This document shows positions 7,563 through 15,198 of a stretch of DNA of 20,845 bases, piece after piece. The first letter of the stretch is position 1, and every line of letters begins with the position of its first letter. The stretch comes from a virus, in the IMG/VR virus record IMGVR_UViG_3300024255_000199, positions 1-20,845 of that record. One strand, written 5' to 3'. The notes under the pieces are model-generated. The model was not told where the DNA came from and searched no databases. It saw only the letters and a program-made list of their open reading frames with translations. A program made the translations under genes and the position numbers.

Positions 7563-7570
7563 GTTTAAAG
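7563..7570 (+). promoter_or_regulatory. GTTTAAAG motif driving plus-strand unit B
   Basis: Exact plus-strand GTTTAAAG, preceded by a T-run (gattttttG), 21 nt upstream of the ATG at 7592. The same 21-nt spacing is seen at 14702-14709 before the ATG at 14731. Mirror partner of the 7538-7545 copy. Confidence 0.55.
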
Positions 7571-7591
7571 ACATCTTAGAAGAGATAAGAT

Positions 7592-7993
7592 ATGGCAATA
7601 AATTCTTCAAGCTCTCCGTACGGGCACTGGACCGAATCTCGTACAAATTCGGACTATAGAGCAAGACCTACTCAAAACAATGACTACGTCAAACAAGCAC
7701 TAGCTCAAGAAAGATACTTAAGAAGCTCTAACAGAGTCAATCAAGGCCCTCAGTACAACACACGAAGAATAATGGCACAAAACACAGAACAAAATCCTCA
7801 CGTATACGGCTCAGAAGACATGTGGGGATGGCAAAACTGGACAGAAAAAGCTAAAACAAAAAATGCCTCGACTCTTGCTCCAGGACTTTACGAAGTAAGT
7901 CCAACGGGAGACGCCCCTGGTACTCAGTACCCTGGGCCTTCTAGAGTGCAAGGTTGGGCTGGGTGCTCAAGTTGCAAGAGAAGAAGAATATGA
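7592..7993 (+). CDS. Hypothetical protein, polar, Cys-Lys-Arg tail
   Basis: 133 residues, rich in Asn, Gln, Ser, Tyr and Arg, with little hydrophobic core, so likely largely disordered or a virion-associated peptide. It contains 'EDMWGWQNWTEKAKTKN' (about 75-91) and ends 'GWAGCSSCKRRRI', a CxxC followed by a basic tail. I do not recognise a family. It opens the plus-strand block and its TGA overlaps the next ATG (ATGA). A purine-rich AGAAGAG just upstream may act as a weak Shine-Dalgarno. Position between two structural blocks suggests a late virion protein, but this is context only. Confidence 0.65.
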   Translation: MAINSSSSPYGHWTESRTNSDYRARPTQNNDYVKQALAQERYLRSSNRVNQGPQYNTRRIMAQNTEQNPHVYGSEDMWGWQNWTEKAKTKNASTLAPGLYEVSPTGDAPGTQYPGPSRVQGWAGCSSCKRRRI

Positions 7994-8250
7994 CTACTAG
8001 AAAAGCAAGGCTAAGCAAGCTGACTAAAGACGAAACTCCGTCAAAAATCCCTCAAGAAGAGCTAGAGAACTTTTTTACGGACCCCGAGCCGAGTGAGGTT
8101 GAAGAAAAACCCGCAGAGAAGAGGAGGGTTCGGCCATTTAAAACCGGTAAAGTTTTTTTAGGTGAAGAGGACATGCGACATTTTGAGGCGTATAAAAAGT
8201 ACCTAAAAGAAGAACAAGGTATTAAAGATATCAAACATAAGCCTATTTAA
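7990..8250 (+). CDS. Hypothetical small charged protein, 86 residues
   Basis: Start chosen at ATG 7990, which overlaps the upstream stop as ATGA and is preceded by a purine-rich AAGAGAAGAAGAA; a TTG at 7954 would add 12 residues but is less likely. The protein (MTTRKARLSKLTKD...) is strongly charged, with an acidic middle ('PEPSEVEEKPAEKRR') and a helical C-terminal half ('EDMRHFEAYKKYLKEEQGI'). No family is recognised. Coupled translation with the previous gene suggests related roles. Confidence 0.65.
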   Translation: MTTRKARLSKLTKDETPSKIPQEELENFFTDPEPSEVEEKPAEKRRVRPFKTGKVFLGEEDMRHFEAYKKYLKEEQGIKDIKHKPI

Positions 8251-8259
8251 TGATATAAT
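8251..8259 (+). promoter_or_regulatory. Extended -10-like promoter before dCMP deaminase
   Basis: TGATATAAT is a perfect extended -10 (TGnTATAAT) for a host sigma-70-type polymerase, 21 nt before the ATG at 8281, in the only 30-nt gap of block B. No convincing -35 is seen. It differs from the GTTTAAAG motif found before virion genes, which would let the deaminase be expressed at another time. Confidence 0.4.
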
Positions 8260-8280
8260 ATAGTCAGATATACTAAGACT

Positions 8281-8688
8281 ATGAAACCAGAAATAAAAGA
8301 AGCATATATGAAAACAGCTGAACTTTTTGCCCAGGTTTCAAATTGTACTAAATTAAAAGTAGGAGCAATTGTGGTTAAAAACGGAAGTATCTTGGCGCAT
8401 GGCTGGAACGGTACACCGTCTGGTTTTCACACTAATTGCTGCGAACTAGAAGATGGCAGTACAAATCCCTTTGTTCTTCACGCCGAACAGAATGCTCTTA
8501 TAAAAATGGCCAAGTCTTCAGAATCAATTGATAAGTCCGAGCTATTTTGCACTCACAGTCCTTGTCCAGATTGCTCTAAAATGATTGCACAAAGCGGTAT
8601 TAAAACTGTATACTATAGAAATGAGTACCGCATTGGAGATGGTATAAACGTACTAAGAAAATTAGGCGTTAACGTAGAAAAAATGTAA
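8281..8688 (+). CDS. dCMP (deoxycytidylate) deaminase
   Basis: 135 residues with the full zinc-dependent cytidine/deoxycytidylate deaminase signature: 'VLHAEQNALIKMA' with zinc ligand His67 and proton-shuttle Glu69, and 'SPCPDC' with zinc ligands Cys95 and Cys98. The N-terminal 'CTKLKVGAIVVKNGSILAHG' (22-41) and 'WNGTPSGFHTNCCE' (42-55) are typical of dCMP deaminases of the ComEB/T4 Cd type rather than cytidine deaminases. The enzyme converts dCMP to dUMP, feeding thymidylate synthesis for phage DNA. Length is normal to slightly short. The ATG is directly preceded by ACT with no Shine-Dalgarno. Its stop overlaps the next start by 1 nt (TAATG). It is the only metabolic enzyme recognised in the window. 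Confidence 0.93.
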   Translation: MKPEIKEAYMKTAELFAQVSNCTKLKVGAIVVKNGSILAHGWNGTPSGFHTNCCELEDGSTNPFVLHAEQNALIKMAKSSESIDKSELFCTHSPCPDCSKMIAQSGIKTVYYRNEYRIGDGINVLRKLGVNVEKM

Positions 8689-9032
8689 TGTTTGAAAGTC
8701 CTCAAGATCGAAAAAAGATAAAATCTATTTTTGAAAATCTTTCTCGTGATGAGAAAGAGCTTACTCCTATGTTCAAAAAGATCGCTCAAGATGGAGGTCC
8801 TATTGCTTTGTATGTTGCGACTAAAGACAATAGCGATATTACTTGGATGTTCGATAAAGATGATATTAGCGAAATGCTTGGAGGTAAAGATACTCTGGAC
8901 AGCGTAACAGATCAGCTCCTACCTACTGAAAAAGACAAGGAAGAAGGAATAATATTTATTATATTTAAAAAAATAGGACCTTTATACTCCGTAAGACTAG
9001 AAAGAGCAATTCTCCAAGAAACTTTTGCCTAA
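8688..9032 (+). CDS. Hypothetical protein, 114 residues
   Basis: No family recognised. The protein has a helical, charged N-terminus ('DRKKIKSIFENLSRDEKELT') followed by alternating strands ('GPIALYVATKDNSDITWMF', 'EEGIIFIIFKKIGPLYSVRL'), suggesting a small alpha/beta fold. Its start overlaps the deaminase stop by one base, so it is translationally coupled to it and might be functionally linked. Its stop shares the loop of a hairpin with the stop of the convergent gene. Confidence 0.65.
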   Translation: MFESPQDRKKIKSIFENLSRDEKELTPMFKKIAQDGGPIALYVATKDNSDITWMFDKDDISEMLGGKDTLDSVTDQLLPTEKDKEEGIIFIIFKKIGPLYSVRLERAILQETFA

Positions 9033-9039
9033 GCAAAAG
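9022..9039. terminator. Bidirectional hairpin over both convergent stop codons
   Basis: CTTTTGC (9022-9028), loop CTAA (9029-9032), GCAAAAG (9033-9039): a perfect 7-bp stem with a 4-nt loop. The loop holds the stops of both converging genes (plus-strand TAA 9030-9032; minus-strand TAG 9029-9031). On the minus strand the stem is followed by TTTCTT, as in a weak intrinsic terminator; on the plus strand there is no immediate T-tract. The stem is modest in GC, so termination strength is uncertain. Confidence 0.45.
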
Positions 9040-9967
9040 CTGTGATTATTTCATTAACTTTGCTTATTAAGTCTTTAATTTGAGGTACTATTTTATTTAA
9101 GTCTGTTATATTTTCTGAAACCTGACTAACTCTTAGTCTGAGATCTTCGGCTCCTCCGTCTCCAAGGTCAGAATCTGGAATAGTAACAGTTTCTCCTTCT
9201 AAGAAGTTTGCCCCGGTGTCATCTATAGAGGTTATAGAAGCTAAGCCATTTACATCTACAGATATTGTTAAATCTAAATCAGATCCGTTGCTTCCAGATA
9301 AATTATCTATATTGTAATTACCAGCAGTCCTACTAGTATTAGCAGATGAAAGAACCGAGATAGAAACAACGCTACCAAAGCTATTAAACGCTGATAGCGC
9401 AAGATTATTTACTTTTCTAACTCGCTTGTAGATATCTTCGATAGAATCAGCGTTTACTTGGGTTTTATTTGATAGAGCGGACTGCTCAGCAAGTACTTCT
9501 GTCAAACTAGTCTCTACCGCGGTTAAATCGTCAATTCTAGAAAGTTTGGAGTCTACCTGGTCAGATCTAGAATCAAAGCTATTTGCGATAGTGGAAACGG
9601 AGTCTTCTAATAACTCGAAAGCGTTTTCTAAATTTGTAATAGAAGAGGAAGAAGCATCTGCCAATGCTGCTTGCGCAGAGGCAATTGCTGTAGAAAATAT
9701 TTTTAAGTCTCTGATCCCAGCGTAAGTCCTATTTGCGAATCTGACGTTTACCACTCCCTGGTCCGTTGTTGGGTCAACAACTTCACATAAAGAAGTGCCA
9801 AGCATCAGCCCACTTTTTGTGCCTGACCCATCTTCTACAAATAGAGTGGAGTCAGAAAGTAGCCCATCTTGAGAAAGCACTTCTCCTGTGCTGGCCAATT
9901 CTTGCCTGGAGACATTTAACAATCCTCCGGCGTAATCTTCAATAAATCTAGATCGAAGGTCTGCCAT
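9029..9967 (-). CDS. Coiled-coil tail fibre-like structural protein
   Basis: 312 residues. The N-terminus 'RSRFIEDYAGGLLNVSRQEL' (5-24) looks like a virion-attachment segment seen in marine phage structural proteins. Residues about 90-200 are heptad-rich with Ala/Ser/Leu/Asn and few prolines ('LENAFELLEDSVSTIANSF', 'LTEVLAEQSALSNKTQVNAD'), predicting a trimeric coiled coil. Residues about 205-280 form a beta module, 'RTAGNYNIDNLSGSNGSDLD' through 'NFLEGETVTIPDSDLG', resembling a GTY...GD.ITI module common in phage fibres. A short helix closes the protein. The start overlaps the upstream gene by 20 nt and is preceded by ACT with no Shine-Dalgarno. Likely a short fibre, whisker or neck appendage; exact role unknown. 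Confidence 0.6.
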   Translation of the reverse strand: MADLRSRFIEDYAGGLLNVSRQELASTGEVLSQDGLLSDSTLFVEDGSGTKSGLMLGTSLCEVVDPTTDQGVVNVRFANRTYAGIRDLKIFSTAIASAQAALADASSSSITNLENAFELLEDSVSTIANSFDSRSDQVDSKLSRIDDLTAVETSLTEVLAEQSALSNKTQVNADSIEDIYKRVRKVNNLALSAFNSFGSVVSISVLSSANTSRTAGNYNIDNLSGSNGSDLDLTISVDVNGLASITSIDDTGANFLEGETVTIPDSDLGDGGAEDLRLRVSQVSENITDLNKIVPQIKDLISKVNEIITAFA

Positions 9968-10772
9968 AGTGCTGATTAATTTGCGTTTCTTTAATATTCT
10001 TAGGGAAGAATGCGTACATTTGTATCGGTATTATACTCGTAGGAGGGGGATTATCCCATAAAACAAGCCAGTTATTAGTGACTAATAATCTTATTTTAGA
10101 AGCAATCCTAGTATTCCCCCAGTTGATATCATTTCCACGTAGATCTATCATAGTGGAATAATTCTTTCTAAAGGGTGGAACGGTTCCGGGTATAATATTT
10201 GAAGAAGATGTTAGCGTAGGCGTAAAAGAAAATAGCGCCCTCTCCATAGCTTCTTCTGTAAGTCTACAATTCTTTAAACTTAATACTTTGATATTTTTAG
10301 AGTATCCCAAATTAATTACTTCTAAGCTTAAGCAATCATTTAAATTTAAAACTTCTAAATTTTCTAGCTCTGTCGCCACAAAAGATTTTAAATCAGAGTT
10401 TCCTTCTAAATTTAAATTTTTTAAATAGCTTCTCTTTAAGTTAAAATTAGCATAGAGCAAAGAGTTTCTTTGTAAATTCATCACCTCTATTTTGGGATCT
10501 ACACTGTACGTGCTCTCTTCTTCTATCCACAAGTCATCCCAAGTTAAAATATTTTGGTTTGTAAGCTTAAATTCTTTAATTGGTTGTGGAGAATTTGTGT
10601 CTATGGATACTACCATAGAATTAGTTTTTTGTTTGTACAGATACGCTTCGTCAGAAGATATCTCTTCTTCGTCAAAAAATTTAACGTAATTAAAAGATGA
10701 TCTTTGAGATTTATTAAAAGATAAAATCTTTACGTCTTTAGAGTCAATTAAAAAACTCGTAGATATTCTCAT
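9948..10772 (-). CDS. Leucine-rich-repeat protein
   Basis: 274 residues. Residues about 94-180 carry successive leucine-rich units: 'IEVMNLQRNSLLYANFNL', 'LKNLNLEGNSDLKSF', 'LEVLNLNDCLSLEVINLG', 'IKVLSLKNCRLTEEAM', with L..L.L..N/C spacing of roughly 20-23 residues. LRRs form curved binding surfaces for proteins or glycans. No signal peptide or membrane segment is visible. The start is well supported by GGAGG 9 nt upstream; the ATG overlaps the upstream TGA (ATGA), and the 3' end overlaps the fibre-like gene. Being coupled between a giant unknown protein and a fibre-like protein, it is probably a virion component, perhaps in the baseplate or a fibre. LRRs are uncommon in phage virions. Confidence 0.6.
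   Translation of the reverse strand: MRISTSFLIDSKDVKILSFNKSQRSSFNYVKFFDEEEISSDEAYLYKQKTNSMVVSIDTNSPQPIKEFKLTNQNILTWDDLWIEEESTYSVDPKIEVMNLQRNSLLYANFNLKRSYLKNLNLEGNSDLKSFVATELENLEVLNLNDCLSLEVINLGYSKNIKVLSLKNCRLTEEAMERALFSFTPTLTSSSNIIPGTVPPFRKNYSTMIDLRGNDINWGNTRIASKIRLLVTNNWLVLWDNPPPTSIIPIQMYAFFPKNIKETQINQHYGRPSI
10272..10279 (-). promoter_or_regulatory. GTTTAAAG motif, intragenic in LRR gene
   Basis: Exact minus-strand match with the extended form TTAAGTTTAAAG, inside the leucine-rich-repeat gene (coding for Leu-Lys-Asn), 304 nt upstream of the next ATG (9967). Orientation agrees with transcription but distance is large, so it may be coincidental or an internal promoter. Confidence 0.2.
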
Positions 10773-13700
10773 TTGAATAGGCCTCCAGAAAGAGTTTTAG
10801 GACAGAAATTTAAAAATTTGCCGCCTGGCCCTCTTTTAAATCTTTTACATTTTAGCAAGTTCATACAGGCAAGATGGGCATATGGGTCCTCTAATAAAGA
10901 GCATTTAAAGGAGTCATCTCTTTCAAAGCCTCCCTTAATGGACTCAATAAGCCCATATTCTGTGTTATAGTAAGAGGCGTATAGAGACTCGTTAGCTTCC
11001 TCTTCTTCTCTTTTTAAGAAAATTACAGGGTCTGTTTTTATTTCCTTTTGAATAGGTATTCCCTTATCACTAATCTTTAGATCGTTTCCTAAAAGCTTGA
11101 AATAAGCAGGTTTATTGTTGGCGCTATAGGGGAGGAATAAAGCCTCGGGTTTCAGTTCAGCAAAAGAGCCGTAAGGCCTATCTATAATAATAGAGTTATT
11201 ATTTATAGGAGAGAAAGAAGTTGTGTCTCTTTGGGAGAATATAGACTTATTAATTGCAGTACCACAAGAGTTCACGTTACTTTCTACTCTAGATTCACAT
11301 TTACTTCCGCCAAATTTTTTGCACGATTCTAAAGGACTAAATTTTTCAATTAACTTTTCTGAAATTAGCCCATCAGCCACAGAGTTTTTTATTTTTTCTT
11401 GGACTTTAGTTTCTTGAGGATACGTCGATGGAATTTTTATCTCTGCAACTCTTTCTATAGGCCCGGCATTTTCTACACCTAAGGTACTAGTTACTTCGTT
11501 ACCTGGTGTATTTGATCTTTTTTCAGAGATATTATTAATATTTCTGTACGGAGAAAGAGAAGAGGTATCTCTAAAATCTTTAGAATTAGCCTCTATGAGA
11601 GACTTATGATCTTTTGCAAATGTAACAAATTTGCTGATAACATCAGCCGCAGTAATATCAGAACTTTCCTTATTAGCTATAAAAGAAAAATTTTCTTTAA
11701 TCTGAGGAGAGAATAAATTAGCCTGCTCTGGCGTAATAGATTGTTCTCTAGGTATAGACTCTGGAACAGGAGAATTACCTATACCCGGAGAATTGAAGAT
11801 TTCTGCTAGGCCATCAACTTTGGGACTTCCTATATTAGTAAGGTCTCCGTCTACAGGAATAAGGCCTTTGATTATTTTAAAGAACTCTTCTGGCTTTTTA
11901 TTTTGAGCATTAACTATATTTTCAAAGGGGTATAACCCAATATCATTTTGGCCAAACTTATAATCTAAAGAATTAACAAAGCTCGTAGTTGTTATATCTA
12001 GAAGAGTTGATAGATTTTGAACTAAAAAGACAAGAGAACCTAGCTCAATAGGATTTTCTGGAGATATAAAGAAGTTAGGAACTTGATAAGAATTAGAGTA
12101 GTAGCTAAGTTTTTGTAAAACCCCACTTAAATATCCATAATTAATTACTTTTGTTAGTCTTCCCCCACTATACCCATCTATTAGCTGTTCATACTCATTA
12201 TGACCTCTAGCGTCTTTAGTATTTAAAATAGAAATTAGCTCTTTAGGTGTTAGACCATTGCTTTTATCAAACAAATTCTGAATAAGATTAGTTGATGCTC
12301 CCCCTAAGTTTTTATCTATAAGCTTAGACCACTGCTTCAAGGCTAAAGGAGCATTTTCATTAGCGGTCATATAATCTATTGATTTTGAGTCGTAACCAAA
12401 GACGGATTGCCCATAAATTAAAGATTCAGTGATGGGTTTTAAAAGGTTAATTTTATCCTTGTCTAGAAGCATATTTGTTTCTTTATTTTGCAATAGATAA
12501 GAAATAGACTCAAATAGGTCCAAATAGTTTCCAGATAAATATTTTTTGAAGACTTGCAGTTGGTCTGGATCAATTGCAAAAGTGAGATTAATAAGCAAAC
12601 CAATTAGCTTCCCATACTTGCTCTCGTTAAAGGTAACTGCTGAGCTTTTATTTTTAACAGCAAAATTTAATATATTTACTAAGTTATTTTCGTCTTGTAA
12701 GTAGAGATAGTTAATATAGCTATCTATTGCGCTTTCCCCACCATACTCGTAGATTAGCTGAGATAGTTCATATGCTCTAAAGAAAGAAATTTGGTCTCTA
12801 GAGTCCGTTATTGGAGCAAACTTTAATAGCAAATCTTCAAAAGATTCAGCAGATAAAAATAAGTCAATTTCTCCTTCTTGGAAGTTCAAAGATCTCAGCT
12901 GATTAGCTAATTCGTTCTTTTCAAGGATAGAAAATTTGAAAGAAATGTTTGGTACAAAACTTCCTGGGAGGTACCCAATGCCTTCTATACCAGAAGTCAG
13001 CTGCTCTAGACTAAATTGAATTTTCCTAGCCCAAGAGGCGATCTCTGTAAGTGACTCCGAGGTTAATGGCGGGCGATATAAAACGTCTGACAGCTTTCTA
13101 TAAGAGCTTAACAAGTAAGAAAGCATACCATTGAATCCTGGCAGGACTTTAGAGCCTTGATAGTCTTCTGCAAGAACTCTTGTGGGAATAAATACGTTTC
13201 CAAGTTCTGCAACTTCAATAGAGATAGGACCATAGCCTTCATATCCTGGTAACAGACCTTCTTTTGTTAAGGAGGAATTAAGGCTGTCAATAGCGTCTGC
13301 AACAAAATTTGTAAGCGATAAAAGTCTCTCTATTCCAAATAAGACAATGTCAACGTCAGCTTCATCAGAGTACGGATTGGGATTTTTGTACGTATATTTA
13401 TCTTCTATGCCGTCCTTATACTTAGCGTAAATGGGATTATAACTGATAATCTTAATGCTTTCTTCACCAGGCTTATCTTCTATTAAAATACTTTCAGGAA
13501 GTTTTAATTTTTGCTTGAAAGATCTTAAAGACTTGAAATTATCTAAGAAGTTCAACCCAGCAATTTTGTTTGTTTTTTCTTCAGAAAGAAAAAGAGAGTT
13601 AAACCTCCCAAAAAGACTTACGCCTTCTTCTCCGTCAAATCCCGTGTTGGCAACTCTACCATATAAGCTTGCATAGAATTTTTCACAAAAACTAGCAATA

Positions 13701-14668
13701 AAATCCACATCTCCAATGGGAGATCCTTCGTACCCTCCAAAGTAGTTTACCGTTGCTTTTAGTGAAAGAATATTTGTTAGCACCGCTTTTCCTTTACCAG
13801 CAAATGTAAGGCCAAGATCTTTTTCGTCGTAGGTAAGTGAGCTCTTTACCTCTTTTATTTCAGAATCTGATATGATACCGTTAATATCTCTTGAGTTAGT
13901 AAGAGCTTGGTTTACATACACTTCGGCATTGTTTTTTAATTTATCTAAAAATCTTTCTTTTTTGGATAAAAATTTTGAATTAAATTCTGCCCATTCTTCT
14001 TTATTAAAATCCCAAAACGTCGGTTGGCTTATACCTTGATTCAAAGAGTATACTCTTTTATTATATATAGTAAGTCTTTTTGTGCTAAAAGAAGCACCCT
14101 CTTTGTATTGTTCTTTTTGATATTCCCAGTAAAGGTACTCAGGAATTAAGGTATGCAAGACTCTTTCTGAAATCTCGTCTTTAAAGTACTCCTCTCTTTC
14201 TATAGTAAACGACGGGGCATATTCTTCTACTAACTGAATAAGCTGATCTGACTTTAGTCCCTTTTGAAATAATTTTTCTTGGGTAATCTGTTTTATAATT
14301 TCAGATATGTACCTCTCTATATAATTTTCTAGCTGAGTGTTTCTGCCACCACTTTGCGCTATAAATTGAAATAAAACTTCTTGACAGTACGCCAGTATAG
14401 TTACAAATAGAGTAACATCAAATCCTAGCTCCACTAGCGTGAAAGCTAACTGATTATATAAAGGAATTATAGACGTAGGTTTTTCTTCTAATATCCTATT
14501 TAGTACGTCCCCTAGTAAATCGACGTATAATTTTTTATAAGCCTTTCTCTTAGCACTTATTTCTATTTCTCCTTGCGTTTGCTCATACGCGTTAAGAGCT
14601 TGATCCACCACGAAAGAAAGATTTGAAGCGATGGCGTTCGCTTGTTGTTGAGTTAATGCAGTTAGCAT
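10769..14668 (-). CDS. Very large unknown protein, probably structural, 1299 residues
   Basis: No family recognised. Residues 1-1000 are mainly helical with long regions of Leu/Ile/Tyr/Asn and no convincing transmembrane run, so it is unlike a typical tape measure protein. A Pro/Ser/Asn-rich linker follows (about 990-1110, including 'GIGNSPVPESIPREQSIT'), then a cysteine-bearing C-terminal region: Cys1116, 1124 and 1135, then Cys1256, 1268, 1274 and 1289 in 'CSLLEDPYAHLAC' and 'CKRFKRGPGGKFLNFC', which could bind zinc or form disulphides in the mature particle. It leads minus-strand unit C, with GTTTAAAG 20 nt upstream and GCGGAT next to the ATG. Its stop overlaps the LRR gene's start. Candidate roles are baseplate hub, neck or internal head protein; none is proven. 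Confidence 0.6.
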   Translation of the reverse strand: MLTALTQQQANAIASNLSFVVDQALNAYEQTQGEIEISAKRKAYKKLYVDLLGDVLNRILEEKPTSIIPLYNQLAFTLVELGFDVTLFVTILAYCQEVLFQFIAQSGGRNTQLENYIERYISEIIKQITQEKLFQKGLKSDQLIQLVEEYAPSFTIEREEYFKDEISERVLHTLIPEYLYWEYQKEQYKEGASFSTKRLTIYNKRVYSLNQGISQPTFWDFNKEEWAEFNSKFLSKKERFLDKLKNNAEVYVNQALTNSRDINGIISDSEIKEVKSSLTYDEKDLGLTFAGKGKAVLTNILSLKATVNYFGGYEGSPIGDVDFIASFCEKFYASLYGRVANTGFDGEEGVSLFGRFNSLFLSEEKTNKIAGLNFLDNFKSLRSFKQKLKLPESILIEDKPGEESIKIISYNPIYAKYKDGIEDKYTYKNPNPYSDEADVDIVLFGIERLLSLTNFVADAIDSLNSSLTKEGLLPGYEGYGPISIEVAELGNVFIPTRVLAEDYQGSKVLPGFNGMLSYLLSSYRKLSDVLYRPPLTSESLTEIASWARKIQFSLEQLTSGIEGIGYLPGSFVPNISFKFSILEKNELANQLRSLNFQEGEIDLFLSAESFEDLLLKFAPITDSRDQISFFRAYELSQLIYEYGGESAIDSYINYLYLQDENNLVNILNFAVKNKSSAVTFNESKYGKLIGLLINLTFAIDPDQLQVFKKYLSGNYLDLFESISYLLQNKETNMLLDKDKINLLKPITESLIYGQSVFGYDSKSIDYMTANENAPLALKQWSKLIDKNLGGASTNLIQNLFDKSNGLTPKELISILNTKDARGHNEYEQLIDGYSGGRLTKVINYGYLSGVLQKLSYYSNSYQVPNFFISPENPIELGSLVFLVQNLSTLLDITTTSFVNSLDYKFGQNDIGLYPFENIVNAQNKKPEEFFKIIKGLIPVDGDLTNIGSPKVDGLAEIFNSPGIGNSPVPESIPREQSITPEQANLFSPQIKENFSFIANKESSDITAADVISKFVTFAKDHKSLIEANSKDFRDTSSLSPYRNINNISEKRSNTPGNEVTSTLGVENAGPIERVAEIKIPSTYPQETKVQEKIKNSVADGLISEKLIEKFSPLESCKKFGGSKCESRVESNVNSCGTAINKSIFSQRDTTSFSPINNNSIIIDRPYGSFAELKPEALFLPYSANNKPAYFKLLGNDLKISDKGIPIQKEIKTDPVIFLKREEEEANESLYASYYNTEYGLIESIKGGFERDDSFKCSLLEDPYAHLACMNLLKCKRFKRGPGGKFLNFCPKTLSGGLFK

Positions 14669-14688
14669 ATCCGCACGCTTTTTTTAAA

Positions 14689-14709
14689 CTTTAAACTTTA
14701 AGTTTAAAG
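14689..14709. promoter_or_regulatory. Perfect palindrome built from two outward GTTTAAAG motifs
   Basis: In the 62-nt divergent gap, a 10-bp arm CTTTAAACTT (14689-14698), one central T, and its exact inverted copy (14700-14709). The minus-strand GTTTAAAG (14689-14696) is 20 nt from the ATG at 14668; the plus-strand copy (14702-14709) is 21 nt from the ATG at 14731. A further minus-strand GTTTAAAA overlaps at 14682-14689. It could be a back-to-back promoter or a dimer operator. Confidence 0.6.
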
Positions 14710-14730
14710 CTTTGTAGCAAATTTGAAACT

Positions 14731-15198
14731 ATGCCTTCTAAAATCTCTGTTACTATTATAAAAACAAAATCTGTTGACGCAGTTTCTGACCTAAATAAAA
14801 TGGCTGTACACTTAGAGCAGGTTTTAACTGAAAAAGAAGGAGTTGAGGTAAAGACTAGACAGTCAGTTACAGAGACCGTAATAAAATCTTCAGACTATAT
14901 TGTTTTTATAGGTTGGGACACTCTAGGAATTTCTAATATTTTCTCTGCACTTCATACGCTTGAAAAAACAGAAGTAGAGGACGATAAAAAAATATTCTTA
15001 TTTGACGAGCCAGGAAGTAATTGCTGGGATGATTTAAATAGGTTACTCACGTTCGGCATGGATTTAGATAGAATAGACAGTAAACTTTTTACAAAAATTG
15101 AGCATTGTTGGAACTATCGTGATATAATGAGCTATATAGACCTAAAGTTAAGAAAGTCAGAAGCTAATGCAAACTCAGGAGATTCTAGCACTGTGTAA
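14731..15198 (+). CDS. Degenerate LOG/SLOG-like Rossmann protein
   Basis: 155 residues. The order of elements resembles LOG (lonely guy/lysine-decarboxylase-like) and SLOG proteins: a strand after 'SSD' ('YIVFIGWDTLG', 56-66) in the place of the PGGxGT nucleotide-binding turn, a helix ('ISNIFSALHTLEK'), a strand 'KKIFLFDEPG' (86-95), 'CWDDLNRLL', then a closing helix with 'DIMSYI'. In true LOG proteins the turn is Gly-rich and catalysis needs a conserved Arg and Glu; here it is GWDTLG, so the enzyme activity is probably lost. The last 30 residues are a charged tail. The ATG is preceded by ACT with no Shine-Dalgarno, and GTTTAAAG is 21 nt upstream. It leads the portal unit. The fold assignment is a hypothesis from pattern alone. 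Confidence 0.4.
   Translation: MPSKISVTIIKTKSVDAVSDLNKMAVHLEQVLTEKEGVEVKTRQSVTETVIKSSDYIVFIGWDTLGISNIFSALHTLEKTEVEDDKKIFLFDEPGSNCWDDLNRLLTFGMDLDRIDSKLFTKIEHCWNYRDIMSYIDLKLRKSEANANSGDSSTV

Noticed and set aside
10769-14668. Calling the 1299-residue protein a tape measure protein because of its size
   Set aside because: No hydrophobic membrane segments or long regular coiled coil with phage tape-measure repeats are visible, and it is not next to the chaperone-like genes.
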